Shown here: positions 17,713-26,003 of the stretch, in pieces
Layout of the letters: every line of letters begins with the position of its first letter
How positions within the stretch are numbered: position 1 is the stretch's first letter
Position numbers and translations under genes: made by a program
Source of the DNA: Planctomycetota bacterium
GTDB taxonomy: Bacteria; Planctomycetota; Planctomycetia; Gemmatales; Gemmataceae
Direction of reading: 5' to 3'
Length of the DNA stretch: 64,000 bases
Assembly (NCBI GenBank): GCA_016191165.1
Contig: JACPPF010000015.1
Coordinates: 1-64,000, forward strand
The notes under the pieces: generated by a model
Databases searched by the model: none
Told to the model about the DNA's origin: nothing
What the model saw: the letters and a program-made list of their open reading frames with translations, nothing else

Positions 17713-19935
17713 ATGGCCACTCCTTTGCTTCAAAAAGCGCGCCAGCAGAAAATGATCTACTTCGGGGCCATCGTCGCCCTGTTTACGTTGTCGCTGATTC
17801 ATCGCGAGTTTGTCGTCAAGGCGCAAGCCGTCAAATTGCAACTGCGCGAGACGGTCCGCGGCGAGGTGGAACTCACCAGTTCCGCTGTCCGTCTGCTCCT
17901 CACCGGCTCGCGCGGCCTGGCCGTCACCATGCTCTGGTACAGCGCAATCGAAAAACAAAAGCGCAATGAATGGCACGAACTCGAGCTGCTCGTCAAATCC
18001 ATCACCAAGCTCCAGCCCTACTTCGTCACCCCGTGGCTGTTCCAGAGCTGGAACATCTCCTTCAACGTCGCCGTCGAATGCGATCGTCCGCGCGACAAAT
18101 ACTATTACATCAGTCGCGGACTGGAGTTGCTCGCCGAGGGCGAACGTCGCAACAGCGGCGTTGGCGAGGATGACGCCAGCAACGATCCAGAACGCATCGT
18201 CTTTCCGGGCAACCCCGAGCTGCGCCATTTTGTCGGGTTTTTCTATCAGCTCAAGATCGGCAACAGCGACGAACGGCTTACCATGCGCTCGCTCCTAGAG
18301 ATGAGCTGCATCGATCCCCTCGAGCGCAATCCGGAGAACTTCTGGACCCGCGACGAACGTGGCAATCGCCAGGTCGATATGAAGAAGCTCGAGCTATTCG
18401 CCCAGAAATATCCCCGGCTGGTGCGACGCCTGCAAGAGCAACTGGGGTATTCCAATCCGCAGCGCATGGTGCGTTTTCTTGAAGACAACCAGAACATTCC
18501 CAACCGCTTCAAGCCAGTCGAGGCAAAACAGATTCAGATCACCGAGTCGGAACTAAAGGAACCCCGCGCGCAGTTCCCCATCCTGCCGCCGTTCGAGAAA
18601 AGGGATGAGGACTGGCCGAATCCGATCCTTCGCGACATGACGCCCAAGTCGCTCGATGTGTTCTTGGTGTGTAAGGCCTGGTACGAGTTCGCGCAGAAGC
18701 CTTTGCCGCCGCCGCAGCCTTTCCCGAAGCAACACCAGGTCGAGTATGATAAGCTCCGTTATCGCGTACCCAAGCAGATGGTGATTCAACTCTTTCGCCA
18801 GTACCCGCCGCGGGCCCAGGTTTACATTGCCGAGACGCTACACTCCGAAGGCTTCTTCGATGCCGACGGCTGGGACGCCACGGCGTGGTTTCAGGAATGG
18901 ACCAACCAGAATCGAACCAGCGACACGCGTTTCGTCTTTGGAACCGATCTAAAATACCACGGCCAGGATGCCTGGGAGAAAAGTTATCTGGCATTCAAGG
19001 ATTATGGCAAGAAGAATGGGATTTACCTCTCGCCGACCGAGGTGATTGAACTGACGAACCGCGCCCGGCGGATTCGCGCTCAGCCGGGTTTCCCAATGGG
19101 CCTACCCGAACCGATCAAGCCGGAGTGGCGCGGCAGCGAGGTCGACAAGGTCTTTGGCGTCAGCCTCGACGCCAGCCTCGACGCCCATATCAGGCTTTAT
19201 TTCAGCACCTATTATAACGGGCTTTCCAACTTCGACGCCTTCATTGACCAGGCCGAGGGTGAGGCCGACGGGATTACCAACGCCGCCCGAAAACAGCTCT
19301 TCGCCTGCGAGCGCGAAATGAAGGGCAAGCTCACGCCGGAATTGTTTCGCCGCTTCGATCACGCCTTCGGCCTGTATGTTCATGCCTGTTTCAAATACCC
19401 GCGTTTCGCGCAAGTCACGAGCATGATGGAAGACATTTGCGACCTTGAGCTGCGCCAGCTTTTTGAACATCAGCGGCTCCACCGCACGCTGTTCCAAAAG
19501 GCGGCCATCGAGGCGGGACGGCTGCACCTCAGTCCCTGTATCAGCGTTACCGGCGGTCTGGGCGAACCGTTCAAGAAACTTCTGATGGACAAATTCGAAA
19601 AGGATGACCTGATCAAGATTTTCCCGTTCCGCAACCGCTTCGGCATCCTGGATCGCGTGCGGTACTACAACGGCCCTCCAGGAGAGTTCGAGAAGGGCAA
19701 ATCCCAGTTCCCCGCCAAGGAGCTCAAGGAGGCATTCCTGTTTCGCTGGACCCAGGGCGCCGGGCTCGCCTGGAATCAAAGCGTGGCCTCGGCCGTCACG
19801 TTCCCAGGCCAGGAATACTACCTTCTGACCCGCGAGACGCCGTTTGTGGAGAGGACGATTCCTTTTGGTTGGTGGCCCGTTATCACGTCCGGCGAGCGCG
19901 AACTCACGCGGGAACGCCTGGGCTTGAATCGCTAG
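17713..19935 (+). CDS. Large membrane-anchored protein of unknown function in the ABC operon
   Basis: 740 residues. One N-terminal hydrophobic helix (KMIYFGAIVALFTLSLIHREFVV, about 13-35) anchors a large domain with helical, TPR-like segments (LWYSAIEKQKRNEWHELELLVKSITKLQPYFVTPWLFQSWNISFNVA). Many aromatic and proline residues follow, and there is no catalytic motif that I recognise. It begins 54 bp after the permease stop codon, so the three genes probably form an operon. A role as an accessory subunit of the exporter is inferred only from position. Confidence 0.7.
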   Translation: MATPLLQKARQQKMIYFGAIVALFTLSLIHREFVVKAQAVKLQLRETVRGEVELTSSAVRLLLTGSRGLAVTMLWYSAIEKQKRNEWHELELLVKSITKLQPYFVTPWLFQSWNISFNVAVECDRPRDKYYYISRGLELLAEGERRNSGVGEDDASNDPERIVFPGNPELRHFVGFFYQLKIGNSDERLTMRSLLEMSCIDPLERNPENFWTRDERGNRQVDMKKLELFAQKYPRLVRRLQEQLGYSNPQRMVRFLEDNQNIPNRFKPVEAKQIQITESELKEPRAQFPILPPFEKRDEDWPNPILRDMTPKSLDVFLVCKAWYEFAQKPLPPPQPFPKQHQVEYDKLRYRVPKQMVIQLFRQYPPRAQVYIAETLHSEGFFDADGWDATAWFQEWTNQNRTSDTRFVFGTDLKYHGQDAWEKSYLAFKDYGKKNGIYLSPTEVIELTNRARRIRAQPGFPMGLPEPIKPEWRGSEVDKVFGVSLDASLDAHIRLYFSTYYNGLSNFDAFIDQAEGEADGITNAARKQLFACEREMKGKLTPELFRRFDHAFGLYVHACFKYPRFAQVTSMMEDICDLELRQLFEHQRLHRTLFQKAAIEAGRLHLSPCISVTGGLGEPFKKLLMDKFEKDDLIKIFPFRNRFGILDRVRYYNGPPGEFEKGKSQFPAKELKEAFLFRWTQGAGLAWNQSVASAVTFPGQEYYLLTRETPFVERTIPFGWWPVITSGERELTRERLGLNR

Positions 19936-19939
19936 GATG

Positions 19940-19985
19940 GTTAGCCGGAAGCGCCAGCGATAGTTAGCCGGAAGCGCCAGCGACG
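19940..19985. repeat. Two tandem 23-bp repeats, 'TTAGCCGGAAGCGCCAGCGA'
   Basis: GTTAGCCGGAAGCGCCAGCG occurs at 19940 and again at 19963, giving two 23-bp units differing at the last base or two. Two units are too few for a CRISPR array. It lies between the ABC operon and the GDP-fucose synthase gene. The 'AGCCGGAAGCG' core recurs at 28657-28682. Confidence 0.85.
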
Positions 19986-20041
19986 GAGCTCCCTTCGAAC
20001 CAATCCGTCGCTGCCGCGTACCGCCAAACGGATGGTGCGCC

Positions 20042-20980
20042 ATGCGGGCGAAAACCTTCATCGCCGGACACCGCGGCCTGGTTGGTTCGGCCTTCCATCG
20101 CCTCCTGGCGAATGACCCCACAAGGCAAATCATCACGCGCCCGCGCGCGGAACTCGATCTGACGGACCACGCGGCTGCCCAGCGATTCTTCCAAACGGAA
20201 CGGCCCGACGAGGTCCTGCTCGCCGCCGCTCGGGTCGGAGGCATCCAGGCCAATAGCGATTACCCCGTCGATTTTCTGCTCGACAATGTCCGCATCGCAA
20301 CCAACATCCTCGACGCCGCCCATCGGCATGGCGTCAAGAAGTTGCTTTTCCTGGGCAGTTCGTGCATCTACCCGCGCCTCGCCCCTCAGCCGATGCGGGA
20401 AGACTACCTGCTCGATGGCAAGCTCGAACCGACCAACGAGCCCTACGCCATCGCAAAAATTGCTGGCATCAAACTCGCCCAGGCCTATCGCCGGCAATAT
20501 GGCAGCAACTTCATCGCGGTGATGCCGACCAACCTTTATGGACCGTGCGACAATTTCGCCCTGGCGACTTCGCACGTGTTGCCGGCCCTGATAAGAAGAT
20601 TTCACGATGCGAAGATTTCCGGACAACCCACCGTGACGCTCTGGGGCACTGGAATCGCTCGCCGCGAATTCCTGCACGTCGATGACTGTGCCGAAGCGTG
20701 CCTGCTCCTGATGGAACGCTGGGACTCGCCCGACATCGTCAACATCGGCAGCGGCGAGGATTTGACGATCCGCGAACTCGCCGAGGTGATTCGGCGCATC
20801 GTCGGCTTTCAAGGCGAAATCGCCTGGGACCAATCCAAGCCCGACGGCGCACCGCGCAAGTTGCTGGACGTGTCACGTTTGCGCACCCTGGGTTGGCAGC
20901 CTCGCATCAGTCTGGAGGCCGGCGTGCGGCAAACCTACGATTGGTTCTTGGCCAATCGAGCAACCTGGCGACGGATGTGA
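20042..20980 (+). CDS. fcl: GDP-L-fucose synthase
   Basis: 312 residues. It converts GDP-4-keto-6-deoxymannose to GDP-L-fucose by epimerisation and NADPH reduction. It is an extended SDR: the Rossmann motif is [10 protein letters not shown] near residue 9, followed by [19 protein letters not shown], the catalytic Ser region FLGSSCIYP and the Tyr/Lys pair in [33 protein letters not shown] and [14 protein letters not shown] are also family blocks. No GDP-mannose dehydratase gene is in the window, so the preceding step is encoded elsewhere. It presumably serves the surface glycans made by the 0.5-7 kb locus. Confidence 0.94.
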   Translation: MRAKTFIAGHRGLVGSAFHRLLANDPTRQIITRPRAELDLTDHAAAQRFFQTERPDEVLLAAARVGGIQANSDYPVDFLLDNVRIATNILDAAHRHGVKKLLFLGSSCIYPRLAPQPMREDYLLDGKLEPTNEPYAIAKIAGIKLAQAYRRQYGSNFIAVMPTNLYGPCDNFALATSHVLPALIRRFHDAKISGQPTVTLWGTGIARREFLHVDDCAEACLLLMERWDSPDIVNIGSGEDLTIRELAEVIRRIVGFQGEIAWDQSKPDGAPRKLLDVSRLRTLGWQPRISLEAGVRQTYDWFLANRATWRRM

Positions 20981-21330
20981 TTGGCGTGCGCGTGAAGCCT
21001 ACCAATCAGGTGATGGAGGAAGTCTGCCCGTGCCACGAATTGACAAATCCTCAATTAACGAGCCGCGATCGTAAGGGACCGTTGGGCTCGTTCCCGCTCC
21101 CTTACCGTCGCAGCTCGTAACAATTGTGCTAATCTCGAGCGCGTGCAGTATATCGTGCTCGCGCTCCCCTTCGGGTCGCGGCTAAACGTGTCATACGCTC
21201 CCGCGCGGGGTGTTTTTCTTGTTTTTCAGTGGTTTTGCTTTTTTTGTGAAAGAAATCTCTCCCTCGTGCCATTTCTATTGAGGACGCGCCGCGTGCGCGA
21301 GACGGAAAAGGCATTCTGAGGGATATCTCC
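20981..21330. other. Non-coding gap with two repeat families upstream of the proline-rich gene
   Basis: 350 bp without a supported gene. It holds the palindrome at 21058-21118 and, at 21161-21187, a solo half (GCGCTCCCCTTCGGGTCGCGGCTAAAC split over the line) of the hairpin seen complete at 46313-46378. A T-rich stretch at 21211-21246 follows GCTCCCGCGCGGGG and might act as a weak terminator. GAGG precedes the ATG at 21331. Confidence 0.5.
21058..21118. repeat. Palindromic repeat, 'ACGAGCCGCGATCGTAAGGGA' family
   Basis: The left arm 21058-21078 is mirrored at 21098-21118 with two mismatches, giving a stem of about 20 bp with a 19-bp loop containing CCGTTGGGCTCG. A partial copy is at 11832-11890. 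Confidence 0.8.
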
Positions 21331-22101
21331 ATGAAACGCATCTTGCTCATTCTTGCGGTCAGCCTGTGCGCCAGCGGGCCCGCGATGGCTCAACGCGGGC
21401 GTCACAACGCCATGGCCAGTCACGCGAATTGCTGCTGTAACCAGATGCGAATGCCTTTCAGCCAGGGCGGCAACCTGCGGCTGCCCTACATGCAGATGCA
21501 GATGTCATTTCCGCAGGCAGGGAACATGCGGATGCCCTACCAGAACCCCTTCCAGCAGCGCGGTGGCTTTCAGGTGCCGCATCGGCCTAATGTCAACGTC
21601 CGCAATCCCATGGTGCCGCCGGGCAATTTCCCCAGGCCCATCGTTCCGAACGTCGTGTTCCAAAACCCGATCGTGCCGCAGGGCAATTTCCCCCGGCCCA
21701 TCGTTCCCAACGTCGTGTTCCAAAACCCGATCGTGCCGCAGGGCAATTTCCCCCGGCCAATCGTTCCCAATATCGTGGTCCAAAACCCGATCGTGCCGAA
21801 CGTGGTCTTTCAGAACCCGATCATCCCCAACTTTCCGCCCGCGAATCCGGTGGCGCCGGACGTGGTGTTCATGAACCCGATCGTCCCCAATGTGCCGGTT
21901 ACCCCGATGGTCGTTTCCAAAAGTCCACTCGACCCAATCTTCCCACCGGCGAATCCCGTGGCGCCGAACACGCCGCCCCAGGACCCGATGGCGACGACGT
22001 CGAACGTTCAGAATCCGATCGCTCAGTTGGAAAGCCGGCCGGTGCCGCCGCCGCGCGTGGTGTATCAGGGCCCAGCCGGCACGACCACGGGGCCCCGCTG
22101 A
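21331..22101 (+). CDS. Secreted proline/asparagine-rich repeat protein
   Basis: 256 residues. The N-terminus MKRILLILAVSLCASGPAMA is a clear signal peptide. Then comes a methionine/glutamine-rich part with a short Cys pair (NCCCNQMRMPF), and from about residue 95 tandem repeats built on PIVPNVVFQNPIVPQGNFPR. Three units are nearly identical at DNA level with a 60-bp period (about 21622-21800), followed by decayed ones. This points to recent expansion by slippage or unequal exchange. No enzyme motif is present. A structural or cell-wall role is possible but not shown. Confidence 0.7.
   Translation: MKRILLILAVSLCASGPAMAQRGRHNAMASHANCCCNQMRMPFSQGGNLRLPYMQMQMSFPQAGNMRMPYQNPFQQRGGFQVPHRPNVNVRNPMVPPGNFPRPIVPNVVFQNPIVPQGNFPRPIVPNVVFQNPIVPQGNFPRPIVPNIVVQNPIVPNVVFQNPIIPNFPPANPVAPDVVFMNPIVPNVPVTPMVVSKSPLDPIFPPANPVAPNTPPQDPMATTSNVQNPIAQLESRPVPPPRVVYQGPAGTTTGPR
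21622..21800 (+). repeat. Three tandem 60-bp coding repeats
   Basis: The 60-bp unit starts GGCAATTTCCCC at about 21622, 21682 and 21742. The copies differ at a few bases only and keep the reading frame, producing 20-residue units of the proline-rich protein. Confidence 0.85.
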
Positions 22102-22121
22102 TAAACTTGGATTTGTCTGTT

Positions 22122-22176
22122 TCCGAGCCTGAGGCGTTAGCGAAGTGATGCGCAGTTTCGCTAACCCTTCAGGATC
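22122..22176. repeat. Palindromic repeat, 'GAGCCTGAAGCG' family
   Basis: TCCGAGCCTGAGGCGTTAGCGAA is mirrored, with mismatches, by TTCGCTAACCCTTCAGGATC, separated by about 12 bp. It belongs to the same family as 5306-5380 and 40145-40210. It sits 20 bp after the proline-rich gene and may protect or end its mRNA. Confidence 0.8.
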
Positions 22177-22258
22177 AATTCAATTCGCTTGCTTTTGCTG
22201 CGGTGCGCGGTTACGCTGACGTTGAGGTGGTCCGGTTTCACCCCATCCGCGAGTCGGC

Positions 22259-24376
22259 GTGTTCACCATGAATTCCAATCCCGCAAACCCATCCCAGGCC
22301 GGCGGCGCGTCGCGCGCGCCGGTCGTCGTCGCCGTGTTGCTTTTGCTCGCGGCTGGCGCGACCGCCTGGTGGTGGTGGCGGCCTGATCTCAACTGGCGCC
22401 AGGGCCCGGGGGACGATGACGACATCAAGATCGAGGTCGTCAACCCCGGCTACGTCGGCATCAAGGCTTGTGCGGAGTGCCATGCCAAGCGCGTCAAGGA
22501 GTTTGAAGGCACGCGCCATTTCGTTGCCTGCACACCGCCTAGCGGTATCGGCGCGCCGGGCTTCAAGCCCGGGCGCGGGCTTCATCTCACCGGCAATCCC
22601 AAACTTCGTTTCGAGATGACGCGCTCCGGAGCCGATTGCTTCCTCACCGGCATTCAGAACGGGCCCGACGGGGAAACACGTACCCAATACCAGGTCGGTC
22701 TGGTCTACGGTGCCTCGGGCAAAAGCGACGAAATGTACTTTTGCTGGCAGGACAACAAGCTCGTCGTTCATCCGATCGGCTGGCTTTTCCCGTTCGAGCG
22801 CTGGGGCCACGGCGCGGAGACCATTTTCACGCGCCCGGTCGAGTCGCGCTGCATCGAGTGCCACAACACCTGGATCGCGCATGTGCCAGGCACGCCCAAC
22901 GAATATCAGCGTGCGGGCATGCACGCCGGTGTCACTTGCGAGCGCTGTCATGGCCCGGGCCAGGAGCATGTCGTCCATCATCGGGCGCATCCCAACGACG
23001 CAGCCCATGCCATCGTACATCCTGGCATGTTGTCGCGCGAAAGATTGATGGAGGTCTGCACGCAATGTCACAGCGCCAGCTTCAATCGGCGCGGGCCGGC
23101 GTTCTCCTATCGGCCCGGGCAACCGCTGGACGAATCGTTTCGGGTGTCGCACATCAAGTATCAAGAGGACGACCTGGTGGGCAATCAGGTGCAATACCTG
23201 CGCGAAAGCAAGTGCTTTCAGAAGAGTGAGATGACCTGCGTCACCTGTCACCACCCGCATCGCCCCCAACAGCATGATTCGGCGTCTCAGTCTTGCCTGG
23301 AGTGCCATAAGCCAGCGTCATGCAAGGACCACGAGAATCTTCCGGCCGCGGTGCGCGGGGACTGCGCCGGTTGCCACATGCCGCCGCGCGTGTGGATGGG
23401 CGCGCGGTTTCACACCACGGACGATCGCTACGTGCCCGTGACGGCCCGCTCGGAGCATCGCATCGCGGTTTATCCCGAAGCGAAAAAGACTGTGCTTCTC
23501 AACTGGTTGCGCGCCCGGATGGATGCGAAGAGCCAAAAGGAAGCCCAGCGCCTGTCGGAGGATCTTGGCCAATACTGGATTGACGTTTCCGAAAAACGGC
23601 GCGGCCAGCATCGCCTCCTGGGCGTGATGCAGGCGATGCGCGAGGCGGTCAAGATCGATTCGCGGCCCGGCACGCGCAAGCGTCTTGCCGAGGCCATCGC
23701 GCGGCAGGCCGAGTTCGATCGCTTGAGCGCACTGACCAGCGGCGGACCGGAGCAGCAACCGCGGGAAATGATCGCTGCCCTGCATCGGCTTCTGGAGATG
23801 AAGCCCGATGACGCCAAGGCCCACGGCAAGCTGGGCGTGCTGCTGTCCGCAATTGGCAAGCAAGACGAAGCCGTGCGAAATCTCCAGGCGGTCGCGAAAC
23901 TTGATCCGAACGATTCATTCGGGCTTTCGATGCTCGCCTCGATGGCGTACATGGAAGGTCGGGCGGAAGACGCGGCTGCGCTCTGCGCGAAGGCGGATGC
24001 CATTGACCCGTATGACGCCAAGATCCATTACCTGTGGGGGACCGCGTTATTGAAGCTCGATCGTGTCGCGGAGGCAGGGAAACTTTTCGGACTCACGGTG
24101 ACGATCGACCCGCGTCACGCTTTGGGCAACCAGGCGTACAGCGAAACGCTGCGCCGTCAAGGCCAGGCAGAGAAAGCGGTGACCTACGCGCGCAAGGCCG
24201 CGCGCCTTACGGAATGGAAAAGTCCGGAGATAATGCTCACCCTGGCGGACGCGTACCTCGCGGCGCAACGTCCGCGCGAGGCGCGCGAGGCGCTGGACAC
24301 CGCCCTGAACGCGGCGCTGGCGAGCAATTCGCCGCTGGCGCCGTCGATTCGGGCGAGGCTGCGCGAAATGCCGTAG
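22259..24376 (+). CDS. Multiheme c-type cytochrome with C-terminal TPR repeats
   Basis: 705 residues. An N-terminal membrane anchor (VVVAVLLLLAAGATAWWWW, about 20-40) directs the rest outside the cytoplasm. Seven haem-attachment motifs follow: CAECH, CIECH, CERCH, CTQCH, CVTCH, CLECH and CAGCH, with spacing typical of cytochrome c554/NrfA-like electron carriers. After about residue 490 the protein consists of TPR units (AHGKLGVLLSAIGKQDEAVRNLQAVAKLDPND, then two or three more). The haem part would carry electrons in the periplasm and the TPR part would bind a partner. No dedicated reductase gene is adjacent, so the redox partner is unknown. Confidence 0.88.
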   Translation: MFTMNSNPANPSQAGGASRAPVVVAVLLLLAAGATAWWWWRPDLNWRQGPGDDDDIKIEVVNPGYVGIKACAECHAKRVKEFEGTRHFVACTPPSGIGAPGFKPGRGLHLTGNPKLRFEMTRSGADCFLTGIQNGPDGETRTQYQVGLVYGASGKSDEMYFCWQDNKLVVHPIGWLFPFERWGHGAETIFTRPVESRCIECHNTWIAHVPGTPNEYQRAGMHAGVTCERCHGPGQEHVVHHRAHPNDAAHAIVHPGMLSRERLMEVCTQCHSASFNRRGPAFSYRPGQPLDESFRVSHIKYQEDDLVGNQVQYLRESKCFQKSEMTCVTCHHPHRPQQHDSASQSCLECHKPASCKDHENLPAAVRGDCAGCHMPPRVWMGARFHTTDDRYVPVTARSEHRIAVYPEAKKTVLLNWLRARMDAKSQKEAQRLSEDLGQYWIDVSEKRRGQHRLLGVMQAMREAVKIDSRPGTRKRLAEAIARQAEFDRLSALTSGGPEQQPREMIAALHRLLEMKPDDAKAHGKLGVLLSAIGKQDEAVRNLQAVAKLDPNDSFGLSMLASMAYMEGRAEDAAALCAKADAIDPYDAKIHYLWGTALLKLDRVAEAGKLFGLTVTIDPRHALGNQAYSETLRRQGQAEKAVTYARKAARLTEWKSPEIMLTLADAYLAAQRPREAREALDTALNAALASNSPLAPSIRARLREMP

Positions 24377-24386
24377 CGGCGCCGGC

Positions 24387-25844
24387 CTAACACTCTTTCG
24401 TCAACCCGGAAATGCCCGTCACGGGCTCGCCTGGATTTTCCCGCACGTCAATCGCGACGGGTTCAATGACGCGCATCGACTTCCATTTGCCGCTGCGAAA
24501 ACGCCAAAAGAAACATAGGGCCATGGCGAGGATGTGCGCGGTCGCAAACACCCACGCCCAGAGGACATTCGCGCCATAGCGCATCACGAGGTAGGTCGGG
24601 ATCACCATGATGGGCCAGGCCAGCGTGAACGTGAGCAGCGAGACAAACCAGGTATCGCCCGCCCCGCGCAAGGCGAACGCGAACGCGAAGTTCACGGCAT
24701 CCGCCAGGGAATAGATCGCCACGCAGATGAGCAGCGTCGGGACGATGGCCGCCACCTCCTCGAAATGGGCGATGTTGTTGTCGCCTTGAAACAACGATAC
24801 CAAGGTCGTCGGAAACGCAACGTAGACGAAAGCGATTGCGCACATGTACCCAAACATCCAGCGCAGACCGGTGTACGTACTTTTCTCCGCCAGATCAGGC
24901 CGCTCGGCGCCGAGGCGTTGGCCGACCAGGATGCAGATCGCCTGCGCCAGGCCAAACATCGGCAGGAACGCGACCATGTTGAGGCGGATCGTCAACGTCG
25001 TCGCGCCCATGGCGGCATCGCCGAGCCGGCCGATCATCTGCGTGAAGAGATGGAAAACCAGCACATCGAGAAACACCTGGAACCCGGCCGGACCGCCATA
25101 GCGCAGCAGCCGGCGAAACAACTCGCGCTCGAAACGCCAGCCACTCAAGGTAGCGAACTGTTGGTAGCCCGGTTGCAGGAAAAGAGCCAGCGCAAGCAAG
25201 GCGGAGGCCCAGGAGCCGATCACGGTGGACCAACCGGCGCCCGCGATACCCATCTCGGAAAAGCCTGCCTTGCCGAAGATCATCATCAGGGCCAGGATGA
25301 CATTGATCGCCGTACCAAAGGCCTCGATCCCCAATACGGTCCAGGTTTGTCCGCGGCCGGAGAAGAAACCGTTGATCGCGCTCATGATGAGCATCGGCAA
25401 GCCGGCGAAGGCCAGGCAGCGTAGGTAAATGGTTTCCAGGGTCTGCAGATTGGCGCTGTGATCCCCAAGCGCGATGAGGTACGGAGCGGCGGGGACCATG
25501 AGCAGGAACAACAGGCCCGCAACCACGCTGAAGTGGATTCCCTGCCAAACCGCTGGCCCGACGCGATGCGGTCGGCCCGCTCCCGTGTACTGGGCGACAA
25601 ACGTGGACGTGTAACCCGCGGTGACCTGCAGAAGACCAAACGCCAGCCAGTACCACATGATGGCGGGCAATGATGCCGTCATTTCATGCGTGTCGTGCCA
25701 GGCCAGCAGCAGGGTGTCCACCGTCACCTGGACGGTCATGAAGCTCTGGCTGAGAATGAGTGGCGCGGCCAGTTTGAGCAGTTCTTTGCTGCCGCCGGCG
25801 TGTGGCGACACGGGCGGGGCGGCGGCATCGGCGGCTTCGGACAT
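24387..25844 (-). CDS. MATE-family efflux transporter
   Basis: 485 residues with about 12 hydrophobic helices in two halves. Each half starts with the MatE pattern (LLKLAAPLILSQSFMTVQVTVDTLLLAW; LLRYGGPAGFQVFLDVLVFHLFTQMIGRLGDAAMGATTLTIRLN). The family exports cationic drugs or metabolites using a Na+ or H+ gradient. The gene ends ten bases from the convergent cytochrome gene. The substrate is not predictable from the sequence. Confidence 0.9.
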   Translation of the reverse strand: MSEAADAAAPPVSPHAGGSKELLKLAAPLILSQSFMTVQVTVDTLLLAWHDTHEMTASLPAIMWYWLAFGLLQVTAGYTSTFVAQYTGAGRPHRVGPAVWQGIHFSVVAGLLFLLMVPAAPYLIALGDHSANLQTLETIYLRCLAFAGLPMLIMSAINGFFSGRGQTWTVLGIEAFGTAINVILALMMIFGKAGFSEMGIAGAGWSTVIGSWASALLALALFLQPGYQQFATLSGWRFERELFRRLLRYGGPAGFQVFLDVLVFHLFTQMIGRLGDAAMGATTLTIRLNMVAFLPMFGLAQAICILVGQRLGAERPDLAEKSTYTGLRWMFGYMCAIAFVYVAFPTTLVSLFQGDNNIAHFEEVAAIVPTLLICVAIYSLADAVNFAFAFALRGAGDTWFVSLLTFTLAWPIMVIPTYLVMRYGANVLWAWVFATAHILAMALCFFWRFRSGKWKSMRVIEPVAIDVRENPGEPVTGISGLTKEC

Positions 25845-25919
25845 CTGGCTCTTCTCCCGGCGCTGGCGTGTTCCTTGGTGGTATGATATGACGCGCGCGG
25901 AAAAGGTTCGCTTGACGAC

Positions 25920-25946
25920 CCGCTCGCCAAAGGCGAGCGGCTAAAC
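25920..25946. repeat. Short perfect hairpin CCGCTCGCC-AAA-GGCGAGCGG
   Basis: A 9-bp stem with AAA loop followed by CTAAAC. It matches the right half of the 'GTTTAGCCGCTCGCC' hairpin at 48205-48264. It lies in the divergent gap between the MATE gene and malQ. Confidence 0.8.
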
Positions 25947-26003
25947 ATTAATCCGGCATTTGCGTACAATGGAGGGAAATCGCTCCCACCAAGGATTCGG
26001 TCC

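Noticed and set aside
19940-19985. Possible CRISPR-like direct repeats
   Set aside because: Only two adjacent copies without spacers and no cas genes in the window.
19102-20253. 383-codon minus-strand frame across the end of the 740-residue gene and the start of fcl
   Set aside because: It overlaps two well-supported genes and shows no domain.
21622-21800. Possible CRISPR or regulatory repeats
   Set aside because: The 60-bp units are in frame inside a secreted protein gene and have no unique spacers.
22238-23308. 356-codon open frame antisense to the cytochrome gene
   Set aside because: Shadow of a high-GC gene; the opposite strand has seven CXXCH motifs and a TPR array.
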